A stretch of DNA of 64,000 nucleotides from Blastococcus saxobsidens (GCF_010682065.1 NZ_JAAGWG010000011.1:85896-149895); one strand, 5' to 3'; counted from the first letter of the stretch, positions 1-8,814 are shown. The notes: generated by a model from the sequence alone, not told the origin. Program-made: numbers and translations.

Positions 1-38
1 GCTGCGCCCCTTCCCGTTCTGCGGAGGCAACCCCACTC

Positions 39-1253
39 GTGCCCAATCCCTACCTGCAGGTGCTGCGAACGCCGCACGCCCTGCCGATGGTGCTCGCCGC
101 CTTCATCGGCCGGCTCCCGCTGTCCATGGTCGGGCTGGGGTCGGTGCTGCTCATCGCGTCGGAGACCGGTTCCTACGGTCTCGGCGGGGCCGTGGCGGCC
201 GTCGGCGCGGTGACCACGGCGATCGCCGGACCGATGCTCGGCCGGTGGGCCGACACCTACGGTCAGCGTCGCGTCCTGCTGCCGGTGCTGCTGGTCTTCG
301 TCCTGGCCGGGCTGGTCTTCCTGTTCTCGGTGCGCGAGGCGTGGCCACTGTGGATCGTCTTCGTCTCCGCCGGTGTCGCCGGAGCCTGCATCCCGCCCGT
401 CTCCTCGATGATCCGCGTCCGCTGGACCCACCTCCTGCGCGGCAGCCACCGGCTGCACACGGCGCTGTCGATGGAGTCCGTCGTCGACGAGTTCGTCTTC
501 ATCGTCGGCCCGGTGCTGGTCACCTTCCTGTCCACCACGGGGCACGCGACCTCCGGTGTCGTCACCGCCTTCACCCTCGCCACCGTGGGCAGCCTGCTGT
601 TCGCCGCCCAGCGGCGGACCGAACCGGAGCCGCACGGGCACGCCAGCCGGCAGGGCCCGTCGGCGATCCGCACGCGGGGCCTGCGGGTGCTGTTCGTCGT
701 CGGCGCCGCGGTGGGCGCCATCCTCGGCACGCTGGAGATCGCGCTGGTCGCCTTCGCCGACGAGCAGGACGCTATGTCGCTGTCCGGCGTGCTCATCGCC
801 GGGCTGGCGGTGGGGTCGATGGCCAGCGGCATCGGCTGGGGCGTCGTCCACTGGCGCGTGCCGCTGCGGCGGCGGCTGGCGGTCGCGCTGGTGGTGCTCA
901 CCGTGCTCACCGTGCCGCTGATGCTGGTCCGGGACGTCTGGCTGATGGTGCCGTTCGTGGTCGTCGCCGGGATCGCCGTCTCGCCGTCGCTGATCAGCTC
1001 CTTCACCCTCGCCGAGCTGCTCGTGCCTCGTGCGGCGGTCACCGAGGCGTTCACCTGGATCGGGACGGCCCTGGGTCTGGGTGTGGCCCTGGGCGCCTCC
1101 GTGGCCGGCAAGCTCGTCGACGTCTACGGCGCCAACACCGCATTCTCGGTGGCCACCGTCGCCGCCGGGATCGCCGCGGTCGTCGTCGCCGTCTTCCAGC
1201 GGCTGCTGCACGTGCCGGCCGAGCACGCCACCGAGCCGGCACTCGCCGGCTGA
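39..1253 (+). CDS. MFS transporter
   Basis: A 404-residue, almost entirely hydrophobic protein with about 12 membrane spans and the Major Facilitator layout. A conserved loop after TM2 (GRWADTYGQRR, about residues 68-78) matches the MFS motif A pattern G-x-x-x-D-x-x-G-R-R. It begins with GTG at 39, preceded by GGAGG at 23-27. The product should be an inner-membrane secondary carrier; the substrate cannot be read from sequence. It lies just upstream of the TctABC transporter operon but has its own stop and is separated from it by a 212-bp regulatory gap. It may therefore be the last gene of an operon entering from the left edge. Family confidence is high, specificity unknown. Confidence 0.8.
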   Translation: MPNPYLQVLRTPHALPMVLAAFIGRLPLSMVGLGSVLLIASETGSYGLGGAVAAVGAVTTAIAGPMLGRWADTYGQRRVLLPVLLVFVLAGLVFLFSVREAWPLWIVFVSAGVAGACIPPVSSMIRVRWTHLLRGSHRLHTALSMESVVDEFVFIVGPVLVTFLSTTGHATSGVVTAFTLATVGSLLFAAQRRTEPEPHGHASRQGPSAIRTRGLRVLFVVGAAVGAILGTLEIALVAFADEQDAMSLSGVLIAGLAVGSMASGIGWGVVHWRVPLRRRLAVALVVLTVLTVPLMLVRDVWLMVPFVVVAGIAVSPSLISSFTLAELLVPRAAVTEAFTWIGTALGLGVALGASVAGKLVDVYGANTAFSVATVAAGIAAVVVAVFQRLLHVPAEHATEPALAG

Positions 1254-1379
1254 CCCCTCGGACGGGAGGGCCGGGGGCGGGTGTCCCTGTCGCCCCGGCC
1301 AGCTCCAGGCTCCCCTCCATCACGGACCGGTCACCAGGGCTTGGTGACGCAGGCCACGTGTACTACGGTTCCACGTCAT

Positions 1380-1398
1380 TGGCCTAATGGTCCGACCA
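1380..1398. promoter_or_regulatory. GntR/FadR-type operator O1 (before tctA)
   Basis: The core TGGTCCGACCA (1388-1398) is a perfect TGGT/ACCA inverted repeat with a 3-nt spacer. A third half-site, TGGCCTAA, occupies 1380-1387, exactly 8 bp upstream. It lies 67 bp before the tctA start. FCD-subfamily GntR regulators (FadR, PdhR, LldR) bind this core, so the likely binder is the regulator encoded at 10,481-11,254 (inference). Confidence 0.8.
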
Positions 1399-1465
1399 CG
1401 TGCGCAGTCCCTGCGGCGTGCGCCGGACCCGCAGGCGCCCGGGGCCCGGAGTGGAGAGAGGCAAC

Positions 1466-2989
1466 ATGCTGTCCGAGGCGATCAGTGGCCTGACCCAGGT
1501 CTTCCAGCCGCTTCCGCTGGCGCTCATGCTGCTCGGTGTCGCCATCGGTTTCGTGGTCGGCATCCTCCCCGGCCTCGGCGGCGCCGTCACGCTGGCCCTG
1601 ATGCTGCCGTTCACCTTCGACATGCAGCCGGTCGAGGCCTTCGCCTTCCTGCTGGGCATGTGGGTGGTCACCTCGACGACCGGCGACATCACCTCCGTCC
1701 TCTTCGGGGTGCCCGGTGAGGCGACCTCGGCCGCCACCGTGCTCGACGGTCACCCGATGACCAAGCGGGGCGAGGGCGGGCGCGCGCTCGGGGCCGTCCT
1801 GTTCAGCTCGGCCCTGGGAGCCGTCTTCGGGGCGCTGGTCCTGGCCCTGGCCATCCCGGTGATCCGCCCGGTCGTGCTGGCCTTCGCGCCCCCGGAGTTC
1901 TTCGCCCTGACGATGCTGGGCCTGACGTTCGTCGTCGCGCTGTCGGGCAAGCACCTGCTCAAGGGCTTCATCATGGCGGCCTTCGGCCTGCTGGTCGCAC
2001 TGGTCGGGCTGGACCCGCAGGAGGGCACCCAGCGCTACACCTTCGAGCAGCTCTACCTGTGGGACGGCATCGGCATCGTCCCCCTGGTCGTGGGCCTCTT
2101 CGGCGGCGCCGAGGTGCTCCAGCTGATGCTCAGCAAGCGGAGCATCGCCCGCGCCGAGCCGGGTGCGACGCCGGAGGCCTCCCTCAGCGGCGTGGGGCAG
2201 GGCATCCGTGACGTCCTGCACCACTGGCCCCTCGTCATCCGGTCCAGCGCCATCGGCACCGGCGTGGGCATCGTCCCGGGCCTGGGCGGCTCGGTGGCCC
2301 AGTTCATGGCCTACGGCGCGGCGCAGCAGAGCTCGAAGACGCCGGAGATGTTCGGCAAGGGTGCCGTCGAGGGCGTCATCGCCTCGGGCGCGGTCAACAA
2401 CGCCAAGGACAGCGGCTCGCTGATCCCGACGATCGGCTTCGGCATCCCCGGTGGCGCCGGCAGCGCCGTGCTGCTGTCGGCCTTCCTGATCGTCGGCCTG
2501 AACCCCGGCGAGGAGATGCTGACGACGTCCCTCGACGTCACCTTCTCGATGATCTGGGTGACCGTCCTGGCGAACTTCATCGCGGTCGCCGCGGCGTTCT
2601 TCGTCCTCAAGCCGCTCACGAAGCTGACCTTCATCTCCGGCCCGCTGCTCGTGCCGTTCCTGCTGCTCCTGCTCGCGCTGGGCGCCTACACCGCCAGCAA
2701 CAGCTTCGCCGACGTGCTGGTGATGATCGTCGCCGCGATCGTCGGCGTGATCTGCATCCGGTACGACTGGCCGCGGGTGCCCTTCCTGCTCGCCGTCGTC
2801 CTCGGCGCCCTCGCGGAGCGGTACCTCTTCCTCTCCTACTCGCTCTTCGAGTGGGACTGGCTCACCCGGCCGATCGTCCTGGCCATCGCCGCCGTCATGG
2901 TGCTGGCGATCGTCGGGCCGATCGTGCGGCGGGCGCGGGCGCGGAGCCGGGTCCGGACCGCCGAGCAGAAGAGCGACGTGTCGGCATGA
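1466..2989 (+). CDS. tctA: Tripartite tricarboxylate transporter, large permease TctA
   Basis: A 507-residue membrane protein of the TctA family (usual length about 500), the 12-span permease of a sodium- or proton-coupled tripartite tricarboxylate transporter. The family hallmark is seen near the N terminus, where a glycine-rich segment (VGILPGLGGAVT, about residues 30-41) follows the first span, and again in the second half (GIVPGLGGSVAQ). The ATG at 1466 has GGAGAGAGG just upstream (1453-1461); longer in-frame starts would run into the operator region. The stop overlaps the tctB start as ATGA, so the two are translationally coupled. TTT systems carry citrate, but also aromatic dicarboxylates such as terephthalate via TphC, which fits the oxygenase-rich context. 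Operator O1 precedes it. Confidence 0.93.
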   Translation: MLSEAISGLTQVFQPLPLALMLLGVAIGFVVGILPGLGGAVTLALMLPFTFDMQPVEAFAFLLGMWVVTSTTGDITSVLFGVPGEATSAATVLDGHPMTKRGEGGRALGAVLFSSALGAVFGALVLALAIPVIRPVVLAFAPPEFFALTMLGLTFVVALSGKHLLKGFIMAAFGLLVALVGLDPQEGTQRYTFEQLYLWDGIGIVPLVVGLFGGAEVLQLMLSKRSIARAEPGATPEASLSGVGQGIRDVLHHWPLVIRSSAIGTGVGIVPGLGGSVAQFMAYGAAQQSSKTPEMFGKGAVEGVIASGAVNNAKDSGSLIPTIGFGIPGGAGSAVLLSAFLIVGLNPGEEMLTTSLDVTFSMIWVTVLANFIAVAAAFFVLKPLTKLTFISGPLLVPFLLLLLALGAYTASNSFADVLVMIVAAIVGVICIRYDWPRVPFLLAVVLGALAERYLFLSYSLFEWDWLTRPIVLAIAAVMVLAIVGPIVRRARARSRVRTAEQKSDVSA

Positions 2990-3654
2990 GCACCGCAGAG
3001 CCGAGGCGAACGGCCTCCCCCGTCCCGACCGAGGAGATCGGCATGGCAGTCCCCGAGCAGCACGAGTCGCGGCGACCGTCGACGGGAGCCGTGGCCGACG
3101 TCGTCCTCGGGCTGTTCATGGTGGCGGTGTTCGGCTGGGCCTTCCTCGAAGCCGCGGACTGGTCGTTCAAGGCCGCGCTCTTCCCGCGCATCGTGACGGG
3201 CCTGGGTTTCACGGTGGCGCTCCTGCAGGTCGTCCAGTCGCTCCTGCGGCTGGCGCGCGGCCGCCGGGCCGCGGCCGACCCGACGCCGGCCACCAGCCCG
3301 GCCGGACCCATCGGTCCGGTGCCGGGGGCCGCGCCGGCGGAGGCCGTGCCGCAGGCGGCCGGCACCACCTCGGAGGACGACGTCAACGAGGACGACGTCG
3401 AGTACGTCTTCCAGACCGCGGGGGCCCGGCGCTGGACCGAGGCCGTCGCCTGGGTGACAGCGTTCTTCGTGCTGCTCTACGTCGCCGGCCTGTTCGTGAC
3501 CGCGCCGCTGTTCTCCTTCCTCTACCTGCGCTTCGCCGGCCGGCGGACGTGGGTCTTCTGCGCGATCTACGCCGTCGTGGTCGGCGTGGTCCTGTACGCG
3601 GCCTTCGAGCTCGCGCTCGGCATCCCGGTGCCGCCCGGTCTCTTCCTGGACTGA
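2986..3654 (+). CDS. tctB: Tripartite tricarboxylate transporter, small permease TctB
   Basis: A 222-residue TctB-family protein, the small 4-span membrane subunit of the transporter. About 30 hydrophilic N-terminal residues precede the first span (about 40-60). A second span follows, then a long Ala/Pro/acidic loop (about residues 85-145, ending in a stretch of Glu/Asp) and a C-terminal hydrophobic region with two spans. That extended acidic loop makes the protein longer than the usual 150-170 residues. The ATG overlaps the tctA stop by 4 nt. It works with TctA and a TctC periplasmic-type binding lipoprotein. Recognition rests on position, size and topology rather than on a sharp motif. Confidence 0.85.
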   Translation: MSTAEPRRTASPVPTEEIGMAVPEQHESRRPSTGAVADVVLGLFMVAVFGWAFLEAADWSFKAALFPRIVTGLGFTVALLQVVQSLLRLARGRRAAADPTPATSPAGPIGPVPGAAPAEAVPQAAGTTSEDDVNEDDVEYVFQTAGARRWTEAVAWVTAFFVLLYVAGLFVTAPLFSFLYLRFAGRRTWVFCAIYAVVVGVVLYAAFELALGIPVPPGLFLD

Positions 3655-3694
3655 ACCACCCCTGTACCCGTCGCCGTCTCCGAGAGGGAAACCC

Positions 3695-4738
3695 ATGAAC
3701 ACTGCCATGCCGTACCGGCGGAGCCTCCGGTCGCTGATCGCCCTGGGCGTCGGCGCCGGTGTGCTCAGCGGCTGCTCGAGCGACTCCGAGCCCGCCGCCT
3801 CGGGCGGGGGCGACTGCGCCTCGCTCGAGGGGGAGACCATCACCATCGTCGTCCCCTACGAGCCCGGTGGCGGCTACGACTCCTACACCCGGCTCGTCGC
3901 GCCCTACCTCGAGGAGGAGATCGGCGCCACGATCGCGGTGCAGAACCAGCCCGGCGCCGGTGGCCTGCTGGCGCTCAACAGCCTGCGCGCCGAGGACGCC
4001 GACGGCACGAAGCTCGCGATCATGAACGGCGTCGGTGCCGGCGGCTCGTCCATCGCGGGCGCGGAAGGCGCCGACTTCGCCCTCGACGACTTCACCTACA
4101 TCGGCCGCGTGGCCAGCGACCCGTCGCTCCTGGTCACCAGCGCGGCCGGGGAGTACCAGACGTTCGACGACATCCTGGCCGCCGACGAGTTCCGCTGGGG
4201 CTCGACCGGGCCGGGGGCCGAGGACTACGTGACCTCCTCGCTGATCAGCGCCGTGTTCGACATCCCGGGCGAGGTCGTCACCGGTTTCCCGGGCTCGGGC
4301 GAGACGGAGCTGGCCGTCGTCCAGGGCTCGATCGACGGCATGTCGGGCAACCTGACCAGCCGCCGCGGTGCGGTCGAGGACGGCACGCAGACGCCGGTGC
4401 TGGTCGTGGGCGAGGAGTCCCCCGACTGGCTTTCCGACGACGTGCCGACGGTCGCCGAGCTCGACACGACGGAGGAGCAGGCCGAGCTGCTCGACGCCCA
4501 TCTGGCGCTCATCGAGCTCGGCCGGCCCTTCATCGGCCCGCCCGGGATGGACGAGGCCGCGACGTCGTGCCTGCGCACCGCCATGGCCGCCGCGATGGAG
4601 AACCCGGAGCTCGTGCAGGAGTCCGAGGAGCAGGAGCGCGAGCTGGCGTTCCTGCCGGGCGACGAGCTGGAGGGCCTGGTGCAGGACCTCATGGACGCCC
4701 CGCCGGCCTACAGCGAGCTGCTGGCCACCCTGTACTGA
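3695..4738 (+). CDS. tctC: Tripartite tricarboxylate transporter solute-binding lipoprotein TctC
   Basis: A 347-residue TctC/Bug-family binding protein. It has a basic N terminus, a hydrophobic stretch and a lipobox ending LSGC (cysteine about residue 27), so it is an exported lipoprotein. The mature part opens with the family signature IVVPYEPGGGYD followed by PGAGG, which form the carboxylate-binding loops of Bug proteins. The RBS GAGAGGGA lies before ATG 3695. It is the third gene of tctABC and the capture protein for the TctAB permease. A second tctC-type gene sits at 16,062, so one permease may serve two binding proteins. Aromatic dicarboxylates are plausible ligands given the surrounding oxygenases, but no residue seen here fixes the ligand. 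Confidence 0.92.
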   Translation: MNTAMPYRRSLRSLIALGVGAGVLSGCSSDSEPAASGGGDCASLEGETITIVVPYEPGGGYDSYTRLVAPYLEEEIGATIAVQNQPGAGGLLALNSLRAEDADGTKLAIMNGVGAGGSSIAGAEGADFALDDFTYIGRVASDPSLLVTSAAGEYQTFDDILAADEFRWGSTGPGAEDYVTSSLISAVFDIPGEVVTGFPGSGETELAVVQGSIDGMSGNLTSRRGAVEDGTQTPVLVVGEESPDWLSDDVPTVAELDTTEEQAELLDAHLALIELGRPFIGPPGMDEAATSCLRTAMAAAMENPELVQESEEQERELAFLPGDELEGLVQDLMDAPPAYSELLATLY

Positions 4739-4747
4739 CCCGAGCGC

Positions 4748-4783
4748 CGCGGCCGGCGGTGCCCCCGGGCACCGCCGGCCGCG
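4748..4783 (+). terminator. Hairpin after tctC
   Basis: A perfect 17-bp GC-rich inverted repeat (arms 4748-4764 and 4767-4783) begins 9 nt after the tctC stop. There is no U-tract, as is common in actinobacteria. It probably ends or attenuates the tctABC transcript before the downstream amidase gene. Confidence 0.7.
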
Positions 4784-4833
4784 GTCGGCGCCCCGCCCGG
4801 TGGCCGGGGCGGTCTCCGTCGGAGGAGTGGCCC

Positions 4834-5523
4834 ATGGACCCGCAGCCCGAGCGGCACTGCTGGGACGACGTCATCGGGGACGACGAGCGGCTGGTCGCCA
4901 CCCGCTACCGGCCCCGGCCGCCCGGTCGACGTCCGGCGCTGCTGCTCGTCGACTGCTACCGCAAGGTGTTCGGGGACCGGCCGCAGCCGCTCGCCGACGC
5001 GATCGAGGAGTTCCCCTCGTCCTGCGGGCTGGCCGGGTGGTCGGCCCTGCCCCACCTGGAGGCGTTGCTGGCGGCGGGCCGGGCGGCGGGGGTGCCCGTG
5101 CTGCACACGACGGGTGACGCCCGTGGAGGTGTTCCGGGCGGCGGGGTCACGCAGCGGGCCCCGGTGCCGGGCGCCGACGACGCGTCGGGTCTCGAGTTCG
5201 TGGAGCCGCTGCGCCCCCGCGACGGCGAGATCGTCGTGCGGAAGAGCCGGGCGAGCGCCTTCTTCGGCACCCCGCTGTCCACCTGGCTGCGCGACCTGGA
5301 CGTGGACACGCTGGTGGTGGCGGGGGAGACCACGAGCGGATGCGTTCGGGCCACCGCGGTGGACGCCTACTCAGCCGGCTACCGGGTCGTGGTGGTCGAG
5401 GAGGCGACCTTCGACCGCAGCCCGCTGTCGCACAAGATGAGCCTGTTCGACCTGAGCCTCAAGTACGCGTCGGTGCTGCACACCGCCCGTGCGCTGCAGG
5501 TCCTGGGCGCCGGCCGGGGCTGA
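4834..5523 (+). CDS. Isochorismatase-family cysteine hydrolase
   Basis: A 229-residue member of the isochorismatase-like superfamily. The Asp-Lys-Cys catalytic set is visible: Asp40 in LLLVDCYRK, Lys137 in VVRKSRASAF, and Cys170 in GETTSGCVRAT. The TTSGCVR context is typical of N-carbamoylsarcosine amidase and maleamate amidohydrolase relatives, which hydrolyse amides to acids plus ammonia, rather than of true isochorismatases. ATG 4834 is preceded by GGAGGAG (4821-4827). It follows tctC beyond a hairpin and may be partly co-transcribed with the transporter. A role in deamidating an imported or intermediate compound is inferred; the substrate is unknown. Confidence 0.85.
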   Translation: MDPQPERHCWDDVIGDDERLVATRYRPRPPGRRPALLLVDCYRKVFGDRPQPLADAIEEFPSSCGLAGWSALPHLEALLAAGRAAGVPVLHTTGDARGGVPGGGVTQRAPVPGADDASGLEFVEPLRPRDGEIVVRKSRASAFFGTPLSTWLRDLDVDTLVVAGETTSGCVRATAVDAYSAGYRVVVVEEATFDRSPLSHKMSLFDLSLKYASVLHTARALQVLGAGRG

Positions 5524-5550
5524 CCGGTCCGGCGCCCCGGGGCGAGTGAG

Positions 5551-5754
5551 TCAGCGGGTGCCGGCGAACTCGCGCAGGACCGCGCGCCGCGCCGCCGTGC
5601 CCTGCGCGCCGTCGTAGGCCCGCGCCGAGGCGAGCGAACGCGACACGACGGCGGCGGTGGACGCGCTCATCGCACGCAGCCGCGCCAGGAAGGACCAGTC
5701 CGGCGCCCCGAAGAGGCCGGCTACGGAGGGCTGGGCCCCGGTGGTGCTCGTCAA
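5551..5754 (-). CDS. Small uncharacterised protein (67 aa) behind its own operator
   Basis: A 67-residue reading frame starting with TTG at 5754. It has an almost ideal RBS (AGAAGGAG, 6 nt before the start) and operator O2 about 40 bp upstream. The peptide is Ala/Arg/Ser-rich, has no hydrophobic span or signal peptide, and is predicted soluble and mildly basic. I do not recognise a family. It is convergent with the amidase gene, with 27 bp between the stops. Evidence for expression is the RBS and the operator rather than homology. It could also be the remnant of a larger gene, since it is short and has no motif. It lies downstream of, and in the same direction as, the flavin monooxygenase. 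Confidence 0.5.
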   Translation of the reverse strand: MTSTTGAQPSVAGLFGAPDWSFLARLRAMSASTAAVVSRSLASARAYDGAQGTAARRAVLREFAGTR

Positions 5755-5793
5755 CGTGTGCTCCTTCTGTGCCCTACCAATTTCTCAGCTCAA

Positions 5794-5804
5794 TGGTAGG
5801 ACCA
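5794..5804. promoter_or_regulatory. GntR/FadR-type operator O2
   Basis: TGGTAGGACCA is a perfect TGGT/ACCA core. A further copy of CCTACCA, inverted with respect to TGGTAGG, lies at 5774-5780, giving a second, wider inverted repeat. It controls the 67-aa gene reading leftward (inference). It is one of two sites lacking the in-phase third half-site. Confidence 0.7.
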
Positions 5805-5913
5805 ACAGAATGCGGCACTACGTCATGCGCGCGTGAGGGTGGTCACGCGTTCAACCGGCACCATTGCCTGGGTCACATCCACGAGCCGGAATGGCTCGGA
5901 AATGTGCGGCAGC

Positions 5914-7494
5914 TCATTCGGTCCCGGTGGCGGTCGCCAGCACCCGTACCGGATCGGCCGGGAAGGTGTCACCGGTCCAGGCCACGAACTGGTCGGGGCG
6001 GACCAGGATCAGCCGCGTCCCGTAGTCGGCGAGCTCCCCGGCGGCCGCATCGCGGAGGACGGTCAGCGGGACCCCGAGGGACCGGGCGGCCTCCTCGAAG
6101 CCGGCCACGCCTGCGTCGTCCGCATCCAGGGCCAGGAGCGTGAACCCGGCGCCGAGCTCCTCGAACACCCCTCGCCCGGAGCCGAGTCGCCGTGGGGGCA
6201 GGTGGTGTCCCGGCCGGGCCTGGAACGTGTGCTCGCCGTGGGCGCTGCTCACCCCGCCGGGCGGCCCGAACACCACGGGCGAGCCCTCGTAGTTCGGCTC
6301 GAAGCTCCGCAGCCGGCGACCGAAACCGCGGGCCGCCTCCTCGAAGGCGCGGGCGAACTCCTCCGGGTCGTCCTCGGGGCGGTACTTCTCCAGCATGGCG
6401 CGGTCGTCCCGGATCCACCCGCCGATGATGTCCTCGCCCACGTCGCGGAAGACCGGCTGCCGCTCCAGGCTGTAGGACTCCAGCAGCGCGTCGCCGCCCC
6501 AGCCGTCCAGCGCGGCGGCGAGCTTCCAGCCCAGGTTGGCGGCGTCCTCCAGGCCGTTGTTGAGCCCGAACCCCCCGTACGGCGGGTGCGTGTGCGCCGC
6601 GTCCCCGGCGATGAAGGCGCGGCCGGCGCGGTAGCGGTGTGCCACCTGGACGCGCAGGTCCCAGAAGCCGACGTGGTCGATCTCGAGGGCGAACGGGAAG
6701 CCGGCGGCGCGGTGCAGCAGCTCGACGATCTCCGGGCCGTCGGCGGTGGTGCCCGGCGGCACGGGGGCGTGGAAGAAGAACTCGGCACCGACATCGACCC
6801 GGCCGAAGAACATCCAGTACCCCTGGAGATCGGGGTGCATCACGCGGTAGGTGGAGCGGGCGGGGAACCGGCCGAGCGCCTCGTGCAGCTCCGGTGAGCG
6901 GAAGACCACCAGCGCCACCAGCTCGTCCCAGTCGGTGCCGCTGCGCTCGATGTCGGCCCGCTCGCGGACCACGGAGTGGCCGCCGTCGCAGCCGACCACG
7001 AAGTCGGCCTCCAGCACCTCGGTCCCCCCGTCGTGCGTGACGGTGACGCGGACGCCCGTGTCGTCCTGGTCGACCTCGGTCGCCCGCCAGCCCAGGCGCA
7101 GCTCGACGCCCGGCACCTCCGCCACCCGTCGGCGCAGGACCTCCTCGGTGCGGTACTGGGGGAGGCGTTCGTTGGCCTGCGCGTAGTAGTCCTGGACCAG
7201 TTCGCGCGCCGGGGGAGCGCTCCAGAACTCCCCGAGCAGGTTGTCGTAGACGGTGACCTGGCCGATGGGGTGCCCCTCCGGCATGGCCCGGGCGGCGCGC
7301 AGCTGGTCGGCGACGCCCCAGCGCGCGGCGTGCTCCATCGTCCGCTGCGAGAGCCCCTGGCCCTTCGGGACGGCGGACAGCGCGGCCCGCCGCTCGACGA
7401 CGAGGCAGCGGACGCCGCGCAGGCCGAGGTCCAGCGCCAATCCCACCCCGACCGGGCCGCCGCCGACGATGATCACCTGGGGTCGCTCGGTCAT
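5914..7494 (-). CDS. FAD-dependent aromatic-ring monooxygenase
   Basis: A 526-residue group A flavoprotein monooxygenase (PHBH/MhpA/PheA class), which uses NAD(P)H and O2 to hydroxylate phenolic rings. The three fingerprints are in order: GGGPVG at residues 11-16 (FAD ADP-binding), the DG motif at 170-171 (GCDGGHSVVRE), and the GD motif at 297-298 (FIAGDAAHTHPP). The C-terminal 130 residues have the thioredoxin-like character of phenol-hydroxylase relatives. The start ATG has GGAGG upstream. Operator O3 lies 34 bp before the start, and the gene is divergent from the first bicupin gene. It probably hydroxylates or decarboxylatively hydroxylates an aromatic intermediate of the island's pathway. 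The substrate is not deducible; MhpA- or resorcinol-hydroxylase-like activities are alternatives. Confidence 0.9.
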   Translation of the reverse strand: MTERPQVIIVGGGPVGVGLALDLGLRGVRCLVVERRAALSAVPKGQGLSQRTMEHAARWGVADQLRAARAMPEGHPIGQVTVYDNLLGEFWSAPPARELVQDYYAQANERLPQYRTEEVLRRRVAEVPGVELRLGWRATEVDQDDTGVRVTVTHDGGTEVLEADFVVGCDGGHSVVRERADIERSGTDWDELVALVVFRSPELHEALGRFPARSTYRVMHPDLQGYWMFFGRVDVGAEFFFHAPVPPGTTADGPEIVELLHRAAGFPFALEIDHVGFWDLRVQVAHRYRAGRAFIAGDAAHTHPPYGGFGLNNGLEDAANLGWKLAAALDGWGGDALLESYSLERQPVFRDVGEDIIGGWIRDDRAMLEKYRPEDDPEEFARAFEEAARGFGRRLRSFEPNYEGSPVVFGPPGGVSSAHGEHTFQARPGHHLPPRRLGSGRGVFEELGAGFTLLALDADDAGVAGFEEAARSLGVPLTVLRDAAAGELADYGTRLILVRPDQFVAWTGDTFPADPVRVLATATGTE

Positions 7495-7519
7495 GCCGTC
7501 CTCCGTCGTGGCGATGCCA

Positions 7520-7538
7520 TGGGCGAATGATTAGACCA
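7520..7538. promoter_or_regulatory. GntR/FadR-type operator O3
   Basis: The core is TGATTAGACCA (7528-7538), with one mismatch in the left half-site. The in-phase third half-site TGGGCGAA lies at 7520-7527. It sits 34 bp upstream of the leftward monooxygenase gene in the divergent region shared with the bicupin gene. Confidence 0.65.
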
Positions 7539-7590
7539 TGAGGTAGGCCAACCGCCAGGGCTGCGAGTGGCCTTTGACACACCTCACAGC

Positions 7591-7609
7591 TGGTCTTATG
7601 GTCCTACCG
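7591..7609. promoter_or_regulatory. GntR/FadR-type operator O4
   Basis: The core is TGGTCCTACCG (7599-7609), with one mismatch. The third half-site TGGTCTTA lies at 7591-7598, 8 bp in phase. It is 64 bp upstream of the first bicupin gene. Confidence 0.7.
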
Positions 7610-7673
7610 ATCCCGGCCGGTGGTTCGTGCGCCGTGCCGTTCGGAGAGCCCCACCGTCGACCAGGGAGGCCCC

Positions 7674-8795
7674 ATGGCCAAGGACGCCATCGTCAACGAG
7701 AGCCTCGCGGCGAAGTTCGCCACCGAGAAGGACTCGCCGTACACCCGCTGGGTGGCCGACGAGGGCCTGGACATCATCGCGGCGCACTACGTGCCGGACC
7801 TCAAGACCGTCGAGCTCAAGGACTGGGCCCGCCGCGGCGGCCGGGGCGTCTTCATCAACCACGAGGCCAGCCGCACCTCGAACGACTGCTACGTCGCCGA
7901 GATCCCGGCCGGCGGTCAGCTCGCGCCGCAGCGGCAGCTGTTCGAGGAGATGATCCTCGTCCTCACCGGGCACGGCTCCACCAAGGTGTGGAACGACGCC
8001 GGCGCCGAGGTGACCTTCGAGTGGGGCCCGGGTGCGCTGTTCGCCATCCCGCTGAACGCCAACCACCAGCACTTCAACGCCTCCGGCACCGAGGTGGCGC
8101 GGTTCGTCGCCTCGACGAACGCCCCGGGCATCATCAACCTCTACGACGACATCGAGTTCGTCTTCGGCACCGCGCACGACTTCCCGAAGCGCTTCAACGG
8201 CGAGCCGGACTACTTCGCGCCCACGGGCGAGCAGAAGGGCCTGCTGCTGGACACCAACTTCGTGGCCGACTCGGTCAACCTGCCCCTGATCGAGGCCAAG
8301 GAGCGCGGCGCCGGCGGCGGGCACATCCGCTTCAACATGGCCCGGGGCTCGATGAACAGCCACATCTCGCAGTTCCCGACCGCCACGTACAAGAAGGGCC
8401 ACCGGCACGGTCCGGGCGCCCACGTGATCATCCTCTCGGGCGAGGGCTACAGCCTGATGTGGCCCGAGGGCGAGGAGCCGCGGCGCTACGAGTGGCAGGC
8501 CGGCAGCATGATCGTCCCGCCGAACATGTGGTACCACCAGCACTTCAACACCGGCACGGAGCCGGCCCGCTACCTCGCCTTCAAGCACGAGGTCGTGTCC
8601 ATCCGGAACGCGCAGGGTGTGCCGAAGGCCTGGATCAGCCAGCGCATCGGCGGCGACCAGATCGACTACGCCGACGAGTCGTCGTACGTGCGGGAGACCT
8701 TCACGGAGGCCCTGGCCAAGCACGGCCTCGAGCCGCAGATGGAGGCCGCGTACGAGCAGGAGAAGGAGAACCTGCCGCCGCTGCCGACGGCCTGA
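7674..8795 (+). CDS. Bicupin protein 1 (metal site intact in C-terminal cupin)
   Basis: A 373-residue soluble protein with two cupin barrels. In the C-terminal barrel the metal-ligand set is present: His243 and His245 (GHRHGPGAH), His250 in the usual Glu position, and His288/His290 in the second motif (PPNMWYHQHFN). In the N-terminal barrel the second motif survives (NHQHFN, His131/His133), but the HxH of the first motif is replaced by Gln-rich sequence (PQRQLFEE, 85-92). Only one site should therefore bind metal. Bicupins of this size include gentisate-type ring-cleavage dioxygenases, and some relatives are labelled ethanolamine-ammonia-lyase-activating; neither activity is shown here. ATG 7674 follows AGGGAGG. 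It is the first gene of an operator-controlled unit with the EutA-like gene, and a hairpin separates the two. A paralogous-type bicupin is at 35,515. Confidence 0.85.
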   Translation: MAKDAIVNESLAAKFATEKDSPYTRWVADEGLDIIAAHYVPDLKTVELKDWARRGGRGVFINHEASRTSNDCYVAEIPAGGQLAPQRQLFEEMILVLTGHGSTKVWNDAGAEVTFEWGPGALFAIPLNANHQHFNASGTEVARFVASTNAPGIINLYDDIEFVFGTAHDFPKRFNGEPDYFAPTGEQKGLLLDTNFVADSVNLPLIEAKERGAGGGHIRFNMARGSMNSHISQFPTATYKKGHRHGPGAHVIILSGEGYSLMWPEGEEPRRYEWQAGSMIVPPNMWYHQHFNTGTEPARYLAFKHEVVSIRNAQGVPKAWISQRIGGDQIDYADESSYVRETFTEALAKHGLEPQMEAAYEQEKENLPPLPTA

Positions 8796-8814
8796 CCGCC
8801 TCCCCGCCCACCTC

